Below are positions 1 to 5,374 of a DNA stretch of 5,374 nt, piece by piece; the first letter of the stretch is position 1, and every line of letters starts with the position of its first letter. The notes under the pieces were generated by a model. It saw only the letters and a program-made list of their open reading frames with translations, ran no database searches and was not told the origin of the DNA. Location: contig JADGAW010000165.1 in assembly GCA_015231815.1 (NCBI GenBank), positions 1-5,374 on the forward strand, in the 5' to 3' direction. Position numbers and translations under genes: made by a program. Source of the stretch: Nitrospinota bacterium. Lineage in GTDB: Bacteria; Nitrospinota_A; JADGAW01.

Positions 1-45
1 ACTCTGACTCCGTCAATGGGGGTTCGACTCCCTCTCCCCCAGCCA
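1..45 (+). tRNA. tRNA-Gln (anticodon CTG), 3' part only
   Basis: This is the 3' portion of a tRNA whose 5' half lies before the window. The T-loop TTCGACT is at 23-29, flanked by a 5-bp stem (18-22 with 30-34, including one G-T pair). The acceptor 3' strand TCCCCCA is at 35-41, the discriminator G at 42 and an encoded CCA at 43-45. With a four-base variable loop (14-17), bases 2-8 (CTCTGAC) become the anticodon loop with T33 in place and anticodon CTG at 4-6. Discriminator G and an acceptor strand implying 5' TGGGGGA match bacterial glutamine tRNAs, whose acceptor commonly begins TGGGG. The identity rests on the anticodon-loop alignment because the D-arm and most of the anticodon stem are not visible. 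Confidence 0.85.
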
Positions 46-53
46 CTAAAGAT

Positions 54-59
54 AAAGGA
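54..59 (+). promoter_or_regulatory. Ribosome binding site for the TTG-started yciO-like gene
   Basis: AAAGGA lies 8 nt before the TTG at 68-70. It is the only good Shine-Dalgarno match here and decides the start, because the reading frame has no in-frame ATG until residue 93, inside the conserved fold. It sits in the 22-nt spacer directly after the tRNA CCA end. Confidence 0.7.
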
Positions 60-67
60 ATAATAGG

Positions 68-694
68 TTGGCAAAAAAAACATCAAAATGTATTGAAATA
101 AGCCCGGAAAACCCACAAAAAAAGAGAATAGAAAGTGCGGTTGATTGTATCAAAAAAGGTGGAATAATAATTTATCCTACTGATACAGTATATGGAATAG
201 GGTGCTCAATTGAACAAAAGAGTGCCATTGAAGCAATAAAGCTGTTAAAAGGAAAAAAAGATCATCAACCCTTTAGCTTTATTTGCTCTTCTATTCAGGA
301 AGCATCAAAGTATGCTCACTTTGATACGGATATTTTCCGAGTTATGAAAAGAGTTTTGCCGGGACCCTATACCTTTCTTCTCGAAGCTTCCAAAGAAGCA
401 CCACGAACAATCATGAGTAAAAGGAAGAAGGTGGGTATTAGAATACCAAACCACAATGTTCCTTTGGAAATTGTTAAACAATTGGGGCACCCGATAATAA
501 CAACGTCAGTAAATAAATCAGGTGAAGAACATTTAACTGACCCAAAAGAAATAAATGACAAATTTGGGCATGGCGTTGCATTAATCCTTGAGTGCGGAGT
601 TATCGATAACGGGCAATCAACCATCGTTGAGTGGAATGATGAAGGATTAAATGTTATTCGTGAAGGCTTAGGAGAGATTGACTTTCTTGAATAA
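68..694 (+). CDS. yciO: YrdC/YciO-family protein (L-threonylcarbamoyladenylate synthase-like)
   Basis: This 208-residue protein spans a complete YrdC-like domain. Family members of the TsaC/Sua5 type make threonylcarbamoyl-AMP from threonine, bicarbonate and ATP for the t6A37 tRNA modification in the cytoplasm. Visible signatures are YPTDTVYGIG (36-45), PGPYTF (98-103), VGIRIPNH (122-129), TTSVNKSG (145-152) and IREG (197-200). Length and the N-terminal ENPQ stretch (14-17) resemble E. coli YciO (about 206 aa) more than TsaC or the longer, two-domain Sua5. The TsaC K-x-R substrate motif is K-G-K here (61-63), while the S-x-N motif is kept (147-149). YciO proteins are related to TsaC, but E. 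coli yciO does not replace essential tsaC, so the exact reaction is uncertain. The TTG start is chosen for its AAAGGA ribosome site and the lack of an alternative ATG. It lies 22 nt after a tRNA-Gln and is probably co-transcribed with it. Confidence 0.88.
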   Translation: MAKKTSKCIEISPENPQKKRIESAVDCIKKGGIIIYPTDTVYGIGCSIEQKSAIEAIKLLKGKKDHQPFSFICSSIQEASKYAHFDTDIFRVMKRVLPGPYTFLLEASKEAPRTIMSKRKKVGIRIPNHNVPLEIVKQLGHPIITTSVNKSGEEHLTDPKEINDKFGHGVALILECGVIDNGQSTIVEWNDEGLNVIREGLGEIDFLE

Positions 695-758
695 TTAATG
701 ATAAAGGTGCTCTTTTCAGAGCTAAGGGAACGTTTGAATACCTCTATTTCTTCACTCA

Positions 759-789
759 TTACCAGATTTCACCGTTAATCCTTTATAAT
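759..789 (+). promoter_or_regulatory. Possible sigma70-type promoter for the pilus genes
   Basis: A perfect TATAAT occurs at 784-789 in the only intergenic stretch long enough to hold a promoter for the pil block. The best -35 candidate is TTACCA (759-764), which matches 4 of 6 consensus bases with a long 19-bp spacer. In AT-rich DNA a TATAAT can arise by chance, so this is a weak call. It would give a leader of about 55-60 nt before the pilM ATG. Confidence 0.3.
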
Positions 790-816
790 TTGTGAATATG
801 TTTAATAAACTGTTGT

Positions 817-845
817 AAATTTAGATATTTATTAATCTTAAATTT
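817..845. repeat. AT-rich imperfect inverted repeat in the pilM leader
   Basis: AAATTTAGAT (817-826) pairs with ATCTTAAATTT (835-845): 10 base pairs with a single T bulge and an 8-nt AT-rich loop (827-834). It ends 8 nt before the pilM ATG, where a ribosome site would be expected, and no Shine-Dalgarno sequence is present there. It could be a protein operator, an mRNA hairpin affecting pilM translation, or a chance palindrome in AT-rich DNA. Confidence 0.35.
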
Positions 846-853
846 CTCTAAAA

Positions 854-1960
854 ATGTTTTTTTCATCCAACCAGCCCTTAACCGGAATAGATATTGGAAA
901 CAGTAATATAAAACTGGTTAAATTTAATAAAAAAGGAAGCCATTACCACTTGGAGAACTTCGGTATTTTACCTTTACCAACCGGACTTATGGACAGAGGT
1001 GAAATTGCTGATCCCAATGAACTAAGTACTCGGATTAAAGCTTTGGTTAAAGCAGAAAAACTGAGGGGAAGAAAAGTAATAACAGCACTTTCAGGGGACC
1101 AGGTTGTTATAAAGAAAATATCCCTGCCGGTAATGTCTATGGAAGAACTGGAAGAAACTATTTTAAAAGAAGCAGACCAGTATCTTCCCTTTACAATTGA
1201 TGAATGTAATATTGATTACCACATTATCAAAAACCCGACTGAAGAAGAAATAAAAGAATATTTAGAGAACCCACCAGATGGAGAAGAAGAGGATGAGGGT
1301 CCTCAAATGGAACTTTTTCTTGTTGCAGTACATAAAGAAAAAGCTGAGACCATGAGCACCATTTTTAAAAATGCGGGTCTTGACCTTGCCGTCATTGATG
1401 TAAATATTTTTTCTTTGGAAAACTCATTTGAAGCGAACCACGTTTTACATCAGGATGAAGTTGTTGCCCTTGTTGATATTGGAGCAAATGTTACTGGTAT
1501 AAACATACTTTCCAATAAAGTTTCTTCCTTTACCAGAGATATTCCTTTAGCAGGTGATTTTTTTACCGACAAGATATCCAAGGATCTTGGTGTGGATTAT
1601 GAAGAGGCAAATAAATTAAAGTTTGGCATTAGTGAAAATGGAAAAGATAACGAAGAGGTTGTTAAATCTGTTCTGGAAGGAGTAGAGGAGTTTTCAAAAG
1701 AGCTTTCAGGAGCTTTCGAATATTTTAGTACCGCAGAAAACAAACCGGTAGATAAGATTTACTTTGCTGGTGGTGGTTTAGGTTTACAGGGAGTAGAAAA
1801 AATAATTGGTGAAAAATTAAATGTAGCTGTTGATATTATAGACCCTTTTAGAAATATAAAAATAAACAATAAGGTTTTTGATCCAGAATATATAAGGGTC
1901 TATTCTCCAATTTCAGCTGTAGCAACAGGCTTGGCTCTAAGGGAAGAGTTTGACAGGTAA
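854..1960 (+). CDS. pilM: Type IV pilus assembly protein PilM (actin-like ATPase)
   Basis: PilM is a cytoplasmic actin/FtsA-fold protein that binds nucleotide and docks onto the short cytoplasmic N-terminal motif of PilN, tying the pilus motor to the PilN-PilO inner-membrane complex. The 368-residue product has the expected length and the actin-family landmarks in order: a phosphate-1 loop LTGIDIGNSNIKLVKF (9-24), the conserved ADQYLPF segment (107-113), a phosphate-2 loop VALVDIGANVTGINIL (204-219), and an adenosine-site loop IYFAGGGLGLQGV (302-314). The C-terminal SPISAVATGLALRE (351-364) is also typical. The ATG at 854 puts the phosphate-1 loop about 10 residues in, as expected, but no Shine-Dalgarno sequence precedes it. 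An acidic stretch at about 128-150, rich in Glu/Asp with PPDGEEEDEGP, looks like an insertion between core strands. It is first in the pilM-pilN-pilO block, 55 nt before pilN. Confidence 0.95.
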   Translation: MFFSSNQPLTGIDIGNSNIKLVKFNKKGSHYHLENFGILPLPTGLMDRGEIADPNELSTRIKALVKAEKLRGRKVITALSGDQVVIKKISLPVMSMEELEETILKEADQYLPFTIDECNIDYHIIKNPTEEEIKEYLENPPDGEEEDEGPQMELFLVAVHKEKAETMSTIFKNAGLDLAVIDVNIFSLENSFEANHVLHQDEVVALVDIGANVTGINILSNKVSSFTRDIPLAGDFFTDKISKDLGVDYEEANKLKFGISENGKDNEEVVKSVLEGVEEFSKELSGAFEYFSTAENKPVDKIYFAGGGLGLQGVEKIIGEKLNVAVDIIDPFRNIKINNKVFDPEYIRVYSPISAVATGLALREEFDR

Positions 1961-2015
1961 AAACCCAATCAAACCTAGGTAAAACTTCCATTATATAAAC
2001 TAAGAAAACAGTTTT

Positions 2016-3074
2016 ATGGCTTCAGATGAACTATTGATACTCTTTTCAACATTACTTGCCTTTGGCATTCCCCTTCTTGTATCTCTTGTTATTTATCTCC
2101 TTTTTTGTTTTTGTATCTATAAGGTTGGTCAAAAGTTTAAAGTCGGAAGTTTTCTTGCTTTCTGCGTCCCTATTTATAATTTTTACCTCTTATGTCGGTG
2201 TGCTGGACTAACGGGTCAAAAGCAACTTCTTTATACGATTGGTTCTCTTTTACCCTTAGTGCAAATTGTTATATTTGTTTACATTTGGGGAACGATTTCT
2301 CATCGATTAGGAAAAAACTTTTGGTTATTTGGTCTTCTCTCTCTCTTTTTCCTACCCGTTCTTGTTTTGGCTTTTGATAGCTCCAAGCCCTCTGGCAGTG
2401 GCGAGCAAGAAGCCTTGAAGGTTTCAGAAGGAGACAGGCTGGAAATAAATGAAAAAGAAAAAGCGGCTCCTCAAGAGAAAAAACAAGTGGAAAAACCATC
2501 TTATACCAACTCATCTTTTTATATCTCTGAGATTGAACTGGTTAAGATAAACCTCATTGATTACAGGCATAAAAAGAAAAGGCTTTTTATTCAATATGAA
2601 ACCCTTGCAATGTTCCTGCTTCTTATGTTTCTTTTTAGTGTCATGTATTTAATTGACGATAAGCTTAGCATAGATAAAGAAGCATTTGAGACAGAGGTTG
2701 CTATTCAAAATAGTCAAATAACACGTCTTTCAAAGAAAACCGTTAAAGTTACAGAGGCTTTAAGGTTAAAAAAGCGTTTAGGTGAAATTCTTGCTGATAT
2801 TAAAAACTTAAAAGAAAACCTGGAAGATGCCTCATATTTTTTTGACAAAGTTAGAAGTAAAGTACCTGATAAGGCATGGTTAACATCAATGGATCAAAGA
2901 GATGATATGTTAGTAATAACCGGAATTGCTGAAACACAGCCAACTCTGGCACTCTTTTTAAATAACTTAAAAACATACAGTAAGTTTGGTGAAATTGCCT
3001 TGATAGAAAGCATTCGGTTGCCCATAAATGGCAATGATTTTTATCGTTACACTATTCATGCAAAATATAAATAA
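2016..3074 (+). CDS. pilN: PilN-type pilus assembly protein with extra N-terminal DUF5684-like membrane domain
   Basis: The C-terminal half is PilN. A cytoplasmic PilM-binding motif reads VKINLIDYR (176-184, family INLLPYR type), followed by a basic patch, a membrane helix (about 194-213), a periplasmic coiled coil (about 221-272) and a ferredoxin-like domain (about 285-352). PilN usually has about 180-210 residues; this product has 352. Residues 1-121 are strongly hydrophobic with three or four membrane segments (about 7-33, 44-60, 70-92, 102-121) and a PIYNFYLL motif (52-59), a pattern resembling DUF5684 membrane proteins. A Lys/Glu-rich linker (122-170) joins the halves. No in-frame ATG exists between codon 1 and codon 199, so a separate standard PilN would need TTG (2415), CTG (2439) or GTG (2487). 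The ATG at 2016 lacks a clear Shine-Dalgarno sequence. PilN assignment is firm; the N-terminal family is recognised by pattern only. Confidence 0.88.
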   Translation: MASDELLILFSTLLAFGIPLLVSLVIYLLFCFCIYKVGQKFKVGSFLAFCVPIYNFYLLCRCAGLTGQKQLLYTIGSLLPLVQIVIFVYIWGTISHRLGKNFWLFGLLSLFFLPVLVLAFDSSKPSGSGEQEALKVSEGDRLEINEKEKAAPQEKKQVEKPSYTNSSFYISEIELVKINLIDYRHKKKRLFIQYETLAMFLLLMFLFSVMYLIDDKLSIDKEAFETEVAIQNSQITRLSKKTVKVTEALRLKKRLGEILADIKNLKENLEDASYFFDKVRSKVPDKAWLTSMDQRDDMLVITGIAETQPTLALFLNNLKTYSKFGEIALIESIRLPINGNDFYRYTIHAKYK

Positions 3075-3081
3075 TAGAATA

Positions 3082-3756
3082 ATGAAGCTTGATACTGAAT
3101 TAGATAAATTAAGGGAGTCTATAGATAAGGCAATGAAGCCCCTCTATGACAAGCTTGATGAAGTTCCCTATGATAAGCTTTTTAATTTCCCATGGTTTTA
3201 CAGGTGGGGTGTGTTCATGGGGATTACAATAGTTATTTGCTCTTTGTATTATTATTTTTCACTTATGCCCTTACAGGATGAAATAACTGCTCTTGAAAAA
3301 AAGAGTAGCGATAATAAAGCTCAAATTATTCGGGAAATGTCCCGGTTAAAGCGATTACCCACAATTGAAAATGAATTGGCACTTATTCGGGAAAAGCTCA
3401 TTTATGCTCAAAATGAGTTTCCAACGGAAAAAGAAATTCCTCTTATATTAGATAAAATTTCAAAAACAGCGAAAAAGAATGGTCTTGTTATTAATACTTT
3501 TAGACCCTCAGGGGAAAAAGTTATTGACTACTATGCTGAGGTTTCAGTAGAAATAAAAATGGTTGGAGACTATCATCAAATAATGCATTTTATTAACGAT
3601 ACCAGAAGAATTCCACGGTTAATAAAATTTGATACCATACATTTAACTTCAACTTCAAATAATTCAACAAACCCTGCAATTAACTTTTCCAGCAGGCTTG
3701 TGACGTATAGATATATAAAAGTTGCTGAAACAAAAGATACACCCAAAAAGAAATAA
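3082..3756 (+). CDS. pilO: Type IV pilus inner-membrane protein PilO
   Basis: PilO is a bitopic inner-membrane protein that pairs with PilN and, through PilP, couples to the PilQ secretin. With the ATG at 3082 the product is 224 residues: a polar cytoplasmic N-terminus (1-38), one membrane helix (about 39-60), a periplasmic coiled coil (about 63-111), then the PilO ferredoxin-like domain. Family hallmarks are FPTEKEIPLILDKIS (113-127), the GLVINTFRP strand (134-142), YYAEVSVEIKMVGDYHQIMHF (150-170) and RIPRLIKFDTIHL (176-188). The ATG at 3082 falls 7 nt after the pilN stop, so translation is probably coupled. In-frame ATGs at 3028, 3034 and 3058 would overlap pilN by up to 47 nt and add a short hydrophobic extension unlike PilO; none of these starts has a ribosome site. 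The cytoplasmic segment is longer than in many PilO proteins and holds the twin YDKL motifs (22-25, 30-33). Confidence 0.92.
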   Translation: MKLDTELDKLRESIDKAMKPLYDKLDEVPYDKLFNFPWFYRWGVFMGITIVICSLYYYFSLMPLQDEITALEKKSSDNKAQIIREMSRLKRLPTIENELALIREKLIYAQNEFPTEKEIPLILDKISKTAKKNGLVINTFRPSGEKVIDYYAEVSVEIKMVGDYHQIMHFINDTRRIPRLIKFDTIHLTSTSNNSTNPAINFSSRLVTYRYIKVAETKDTPKKK

Positions 3757-3758
3757 TA

Positions 3759-3764
3759 AAAGGA
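3759..3764 (+). promoter_or_regulatory. Ribosome binding site for the gene after pilO
   Basis: AAAGGA ends 5 nt before the ATG at 3770, directly after the pilO stop. It fixes the start of the last gene and contrasts with the three pil genes upstream, none of which has a comparable site. Confidence 0.65.
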
Positions 3765-3769
3765 TAAAA

Positions 3770-5374
3770 ATGTTTACAATAAAACGTGAAGAAGGCACAC
3801 TTCCAAAATATTCCTCGCGAAAAAAAAGTAAATTAATTCGCCTAAGCTTTATTTCAGCTATTTTGGCAACCCTCTTGGTTTACCTATTTATTGCCTATAA
3901 CCCATTACAAAACTTTTCTTCACCCAAGGAAGAAGACTATGAATCAGCCTTTAACAAATATATTCAGAGTATCAATCTTGGAGATAGAAGGACAATTATT
4001 TCCAGACTTTCTCCTGCTTTTAAAGGAGGAATTAACCAAAAGAGGGAATTAATTGCATCTTATGAAAAACTAAAAGGACAAAACCTCAAACCAGAAATTA
4101 CTTCTACGAGAAGTAAAGGAAACTTCCAGTATGTTTCATATAAACTTTTTATCAATGAAAAACCAGTTCAAATTACCAATGAAGTTTGGGAAATCAATAA
4201 AATTGAGGGTAAATGGTACTTATTAAAAGCAGGAAACGGTTTAAATACGATTGGTCAAAGCTCTTCAGTTGTTGCTACAGAAAAGGGTTCAAAGAGCTTA
4301 CCAAATGAACAAAGAGGACTATTTGTAACTGAAAAAATGGTTTCTGAAGGGGTAAGTTCAATTTTAAGTATTAGAGAGCTAAGAAGTATTATTGATAAAA
4401 TAAAACCTTCTCCTTTTTATGGTATTTTTCGTGAACTTCTTGATAGTAATAAAATCAGTAAAGTTGAGCAATTGTTTCTTGAGAGAGCAATAACAACTCT
4501 TTTTGGCAAGAATGCTCTTATTGCCCACTATAAAAGTTCGAATAATTTTTTATCAGTATCTGAAGTTAATGGTTCTGTATCACTTCTGTCTCCGCTTGCT
4601 GAAAAGCTCATAAAATATTTTTTTCCAGAAATAGGCGTATCTAAGGTTGTTTACCAAAAAAACGAACTTATAAAATTATCTGAAAAAGGAGTATTGTATT
4701 TTTATACCTTTATTGATAATACATTTATTTTTTCAGATAGTGAACTTCTTATAAAAAACAGTATAGATATTGCCCTTAATAAAAAAGAAAATTCGATTTT
4801 AAATAATACCAAATTTTTTGCTCAACTTGCTGAAATTAAGCAAAATTATACCTATTATCTTATTAGCAATGATTCTGATTTAAGTAGTTATGGCTCTGAT
4901 GGTGAACCCCTTATTAATAAAAATTTAATGGGTGAATCTTTAATTGTAAGTGGTGTATTGCAAAACAATGTCCTTAGCTCTGAAATGAAAGTGGAGCTTG
5001 GAAAAGATGTTGATAAAAGTTTTTTTACCAATACCTTAAATAAGGAAAAGGTTGATTCATTCTTATCCCTGTTACCGTCAAATACCTTATTGTTCAGCAG
5101 TTTTTCGATAGGACTAAAAGAACTCCTTAAGAGCGATGTTGCTCAATCTAAGGATACAAAAATGTTTAGTGGCTTCTTAAACAATAGCCCTGAGTTATCA
5201 AAACAAATGAATGATTTTTCTAACCAAACCTCATTTGCCTTTATCAAAGGAAAAGGAACAACATTTTTTGACTTTATACTTCCAGCACTTTTCTTTGAAT
5301 TAAAAGAAGGAAAAGGCAAAGAAGTCTACAATGCTATAAAAAATGACTTTCAGCTTGTTGAATCATCTCATTAC
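3770..5374 (+). CDS. Large bitopic membrane protein of unknown function (NTF2-like plus DUF3352-like region), 3' end missing
   Basis: An uninterrupted frame of 535 codons starts at an ATG with a good ribosome site, 13 nt after the pilO stop, and runs off the window; the true length is unknown. A basic N-terminus (1-23, RKKSK at 17-21) precedes one membrane helix (about 24-43), predicting an inner-membrane anchor with the bulk outside the cytoplasm. Residues about 54-155 look like an NTF2/SnoaL-type domain: EEDYESAFNKY (54-64), INLGDRRTIISRLSPAFK (68-85), closing with VWEINKIEGKWYLLKAG (139-155). From about 200 on, repeated short strands such as TFIFSDSELLIKNSIDIAL (318-336) and SLLPSNTLLFSSFS (433-446) recall DUF3352-like bacterial surface proteins. 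It is not PilP or PilQ, which usually follow pilO: there is no lipobox and no secretin motif. Tight spacing suggests the same operon and a link to the pilus complex, which is inference only. Confidence 0.75.
   Translation, partial: MFTIKREEGTLPKYSSRKKSKLIRLSFISAILATLLVYLFIAYNPLQNFSSPKEEDYESAFNKYIQSINLGDRRTIISRLSPAFKGGINQKRELIASYEKLKGQNLKPEITSTRSKGNFQYVSYKLFINEKPVQITNEVWEINKIEGKWYLLKAGNGLNTIGQSSSVVATEKGSKSLPNEQRGLFVTEKMVSEGVSSILSIRELRSIIDKIKPSPFYGIFRELLDSNKISKVEQLFLERAITTLFGKNALIAHYKSSNNFLSVSEVNGSVSLLSPLAEKLIKYFFPEIGVSKVVYQKNELIKLSEKGVLYFYTFIDNTFIFSDSELLIKNSIDIALNKKENSILNNTKFFAQLAEIKQNYTYYLISNDSDLSSYGSDGEPLINKNLMGESLIVSGVLQNNVLSSEMKVELGKDVDKSFFTNTLNKEKVDSFLSLLPSNTLLFSSFSIGLKELLKSDVAQSKDTKMFSGFLNNSPELSKQMNDFSNQTSFAFIKGKGTTFFDFILPALFFELKEGKGKEVYNAIKNDFQLVESSHY

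Noticed and set aside
305..490. 61-codon minus-strand frame inside the yciO-like gene
   Set aside because: Shadow of a well-supported gene; no independent evidence.
709..722. Hairpin GCTCT-TTTC-AGAGC after the yciO-like stop, considered as a terminator
   Set aside because: Only a 5-bp stem and no T-run follows on the plus strand; the T content after it on the minus strand is also weak.
367..759. 130-codon open frame on the minus strand
   Set aside because: It lies almost entirely antisense to the strongly recognised yciO-like gene, has no ribosome site or recognisable family, and its composition is that of a shadow frame.
698..778. 26-codon ATG frame in the yciO-pilM intergenic region
   Set aside because: No Shine-Dalgarno sequence and no recognisable features; a frame this short is expected by chance.
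1950..1955. Perfect TTGACA -35 hexamer at the end of pilM
   Set aside because: No acceptable -10 hexamer 16-18 bp downstream; the nearest TATATA/TATAAA (1992-1999) is more than 35 bp away.
2005..2015. AAAACAGTTTT palindrome abutting the pilN ATG
   Set aside because: Too short, with a one-base centre that cannot form an RNA hairpin loop; likely chance in AT-rich DNA.
2192..2514. Short frames on both strands (2192-2377 plus, 2269-2514 minus) inside the pilN N-terminal region
   Set aside because: They overlap the continuous pilN frame, which has coherent membrane-domain structure, and have no family signature.
3770..5374. PilP or PilQ identity for the last gene, expected from gene order
   Set aside because: No lipobox cysteine after the N-terminal hydrophobic segment, no PilP beta-domain pattern and no secretin motif; the helix is preceded by a basic cytoplasmic tail, as in a membrane anchor.

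Overview
The window comes from an AT-rich genome (roughly a third G+C by eye) of a Gram-negative (diderm) bacterium. The diderm inference rests on a type IV pilus inner-membrane alignment cluster in the order pilM-pilN-pilO, and the encoded CCA on the tRNA is typical of many bacteria. The PilM/PilO sequence style and the YciO-type enzyme would fit a low-GC proteobacterial or deltaproteobacterial-like lineage. The sequence alone does not fix the taxon.

Layout, all on the + strand. Bases 1-45 are the 3' half of a tRNA-Gln(CTG). It is followed after 22 nt by a TTG-started YrdC/YciO-family gene (68-694). A 159-nt AT-rich intergenic stretch (695-853) holds a possible promoter -10 element and an imperfect inverted repeat just upstream of pilM. 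The pilus block then runs pilM (854-1960), a long pilN with an extra N-terminal membrane domain (2016-3074), pilO (3082-3756), and a large bitopic membrane protein (3770 to beyond the window end, 535 codons visible). The last gene is open to the edge and has no stop in the window.

How they work together: PilM is an actin-like cytoplasmic protein that binds the N-terminal INLxxYR-type motif of PilN. PilN and PilO are bitopic proteins that pair through periplasmic coiled coils and ferredoxin-like domains, linking the cytoplasmic motor side of the pilus machine to the outer-membrane secretin through PilP. Two things depart from the textbook cluster. PilN carries an extra polytopic N-terminal domain resembling DUF5684. 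The gene after pilO is not a PilP lipoprotein or PilQ secretin but a one-helix membrane protein with an NTF2-like periplasmic domain and a long region of DUF3352-like style. Both are candidates for lineage-specific parts of the machine. No mobile element, CRISPR array, rRNA or convincing terminator was seen.
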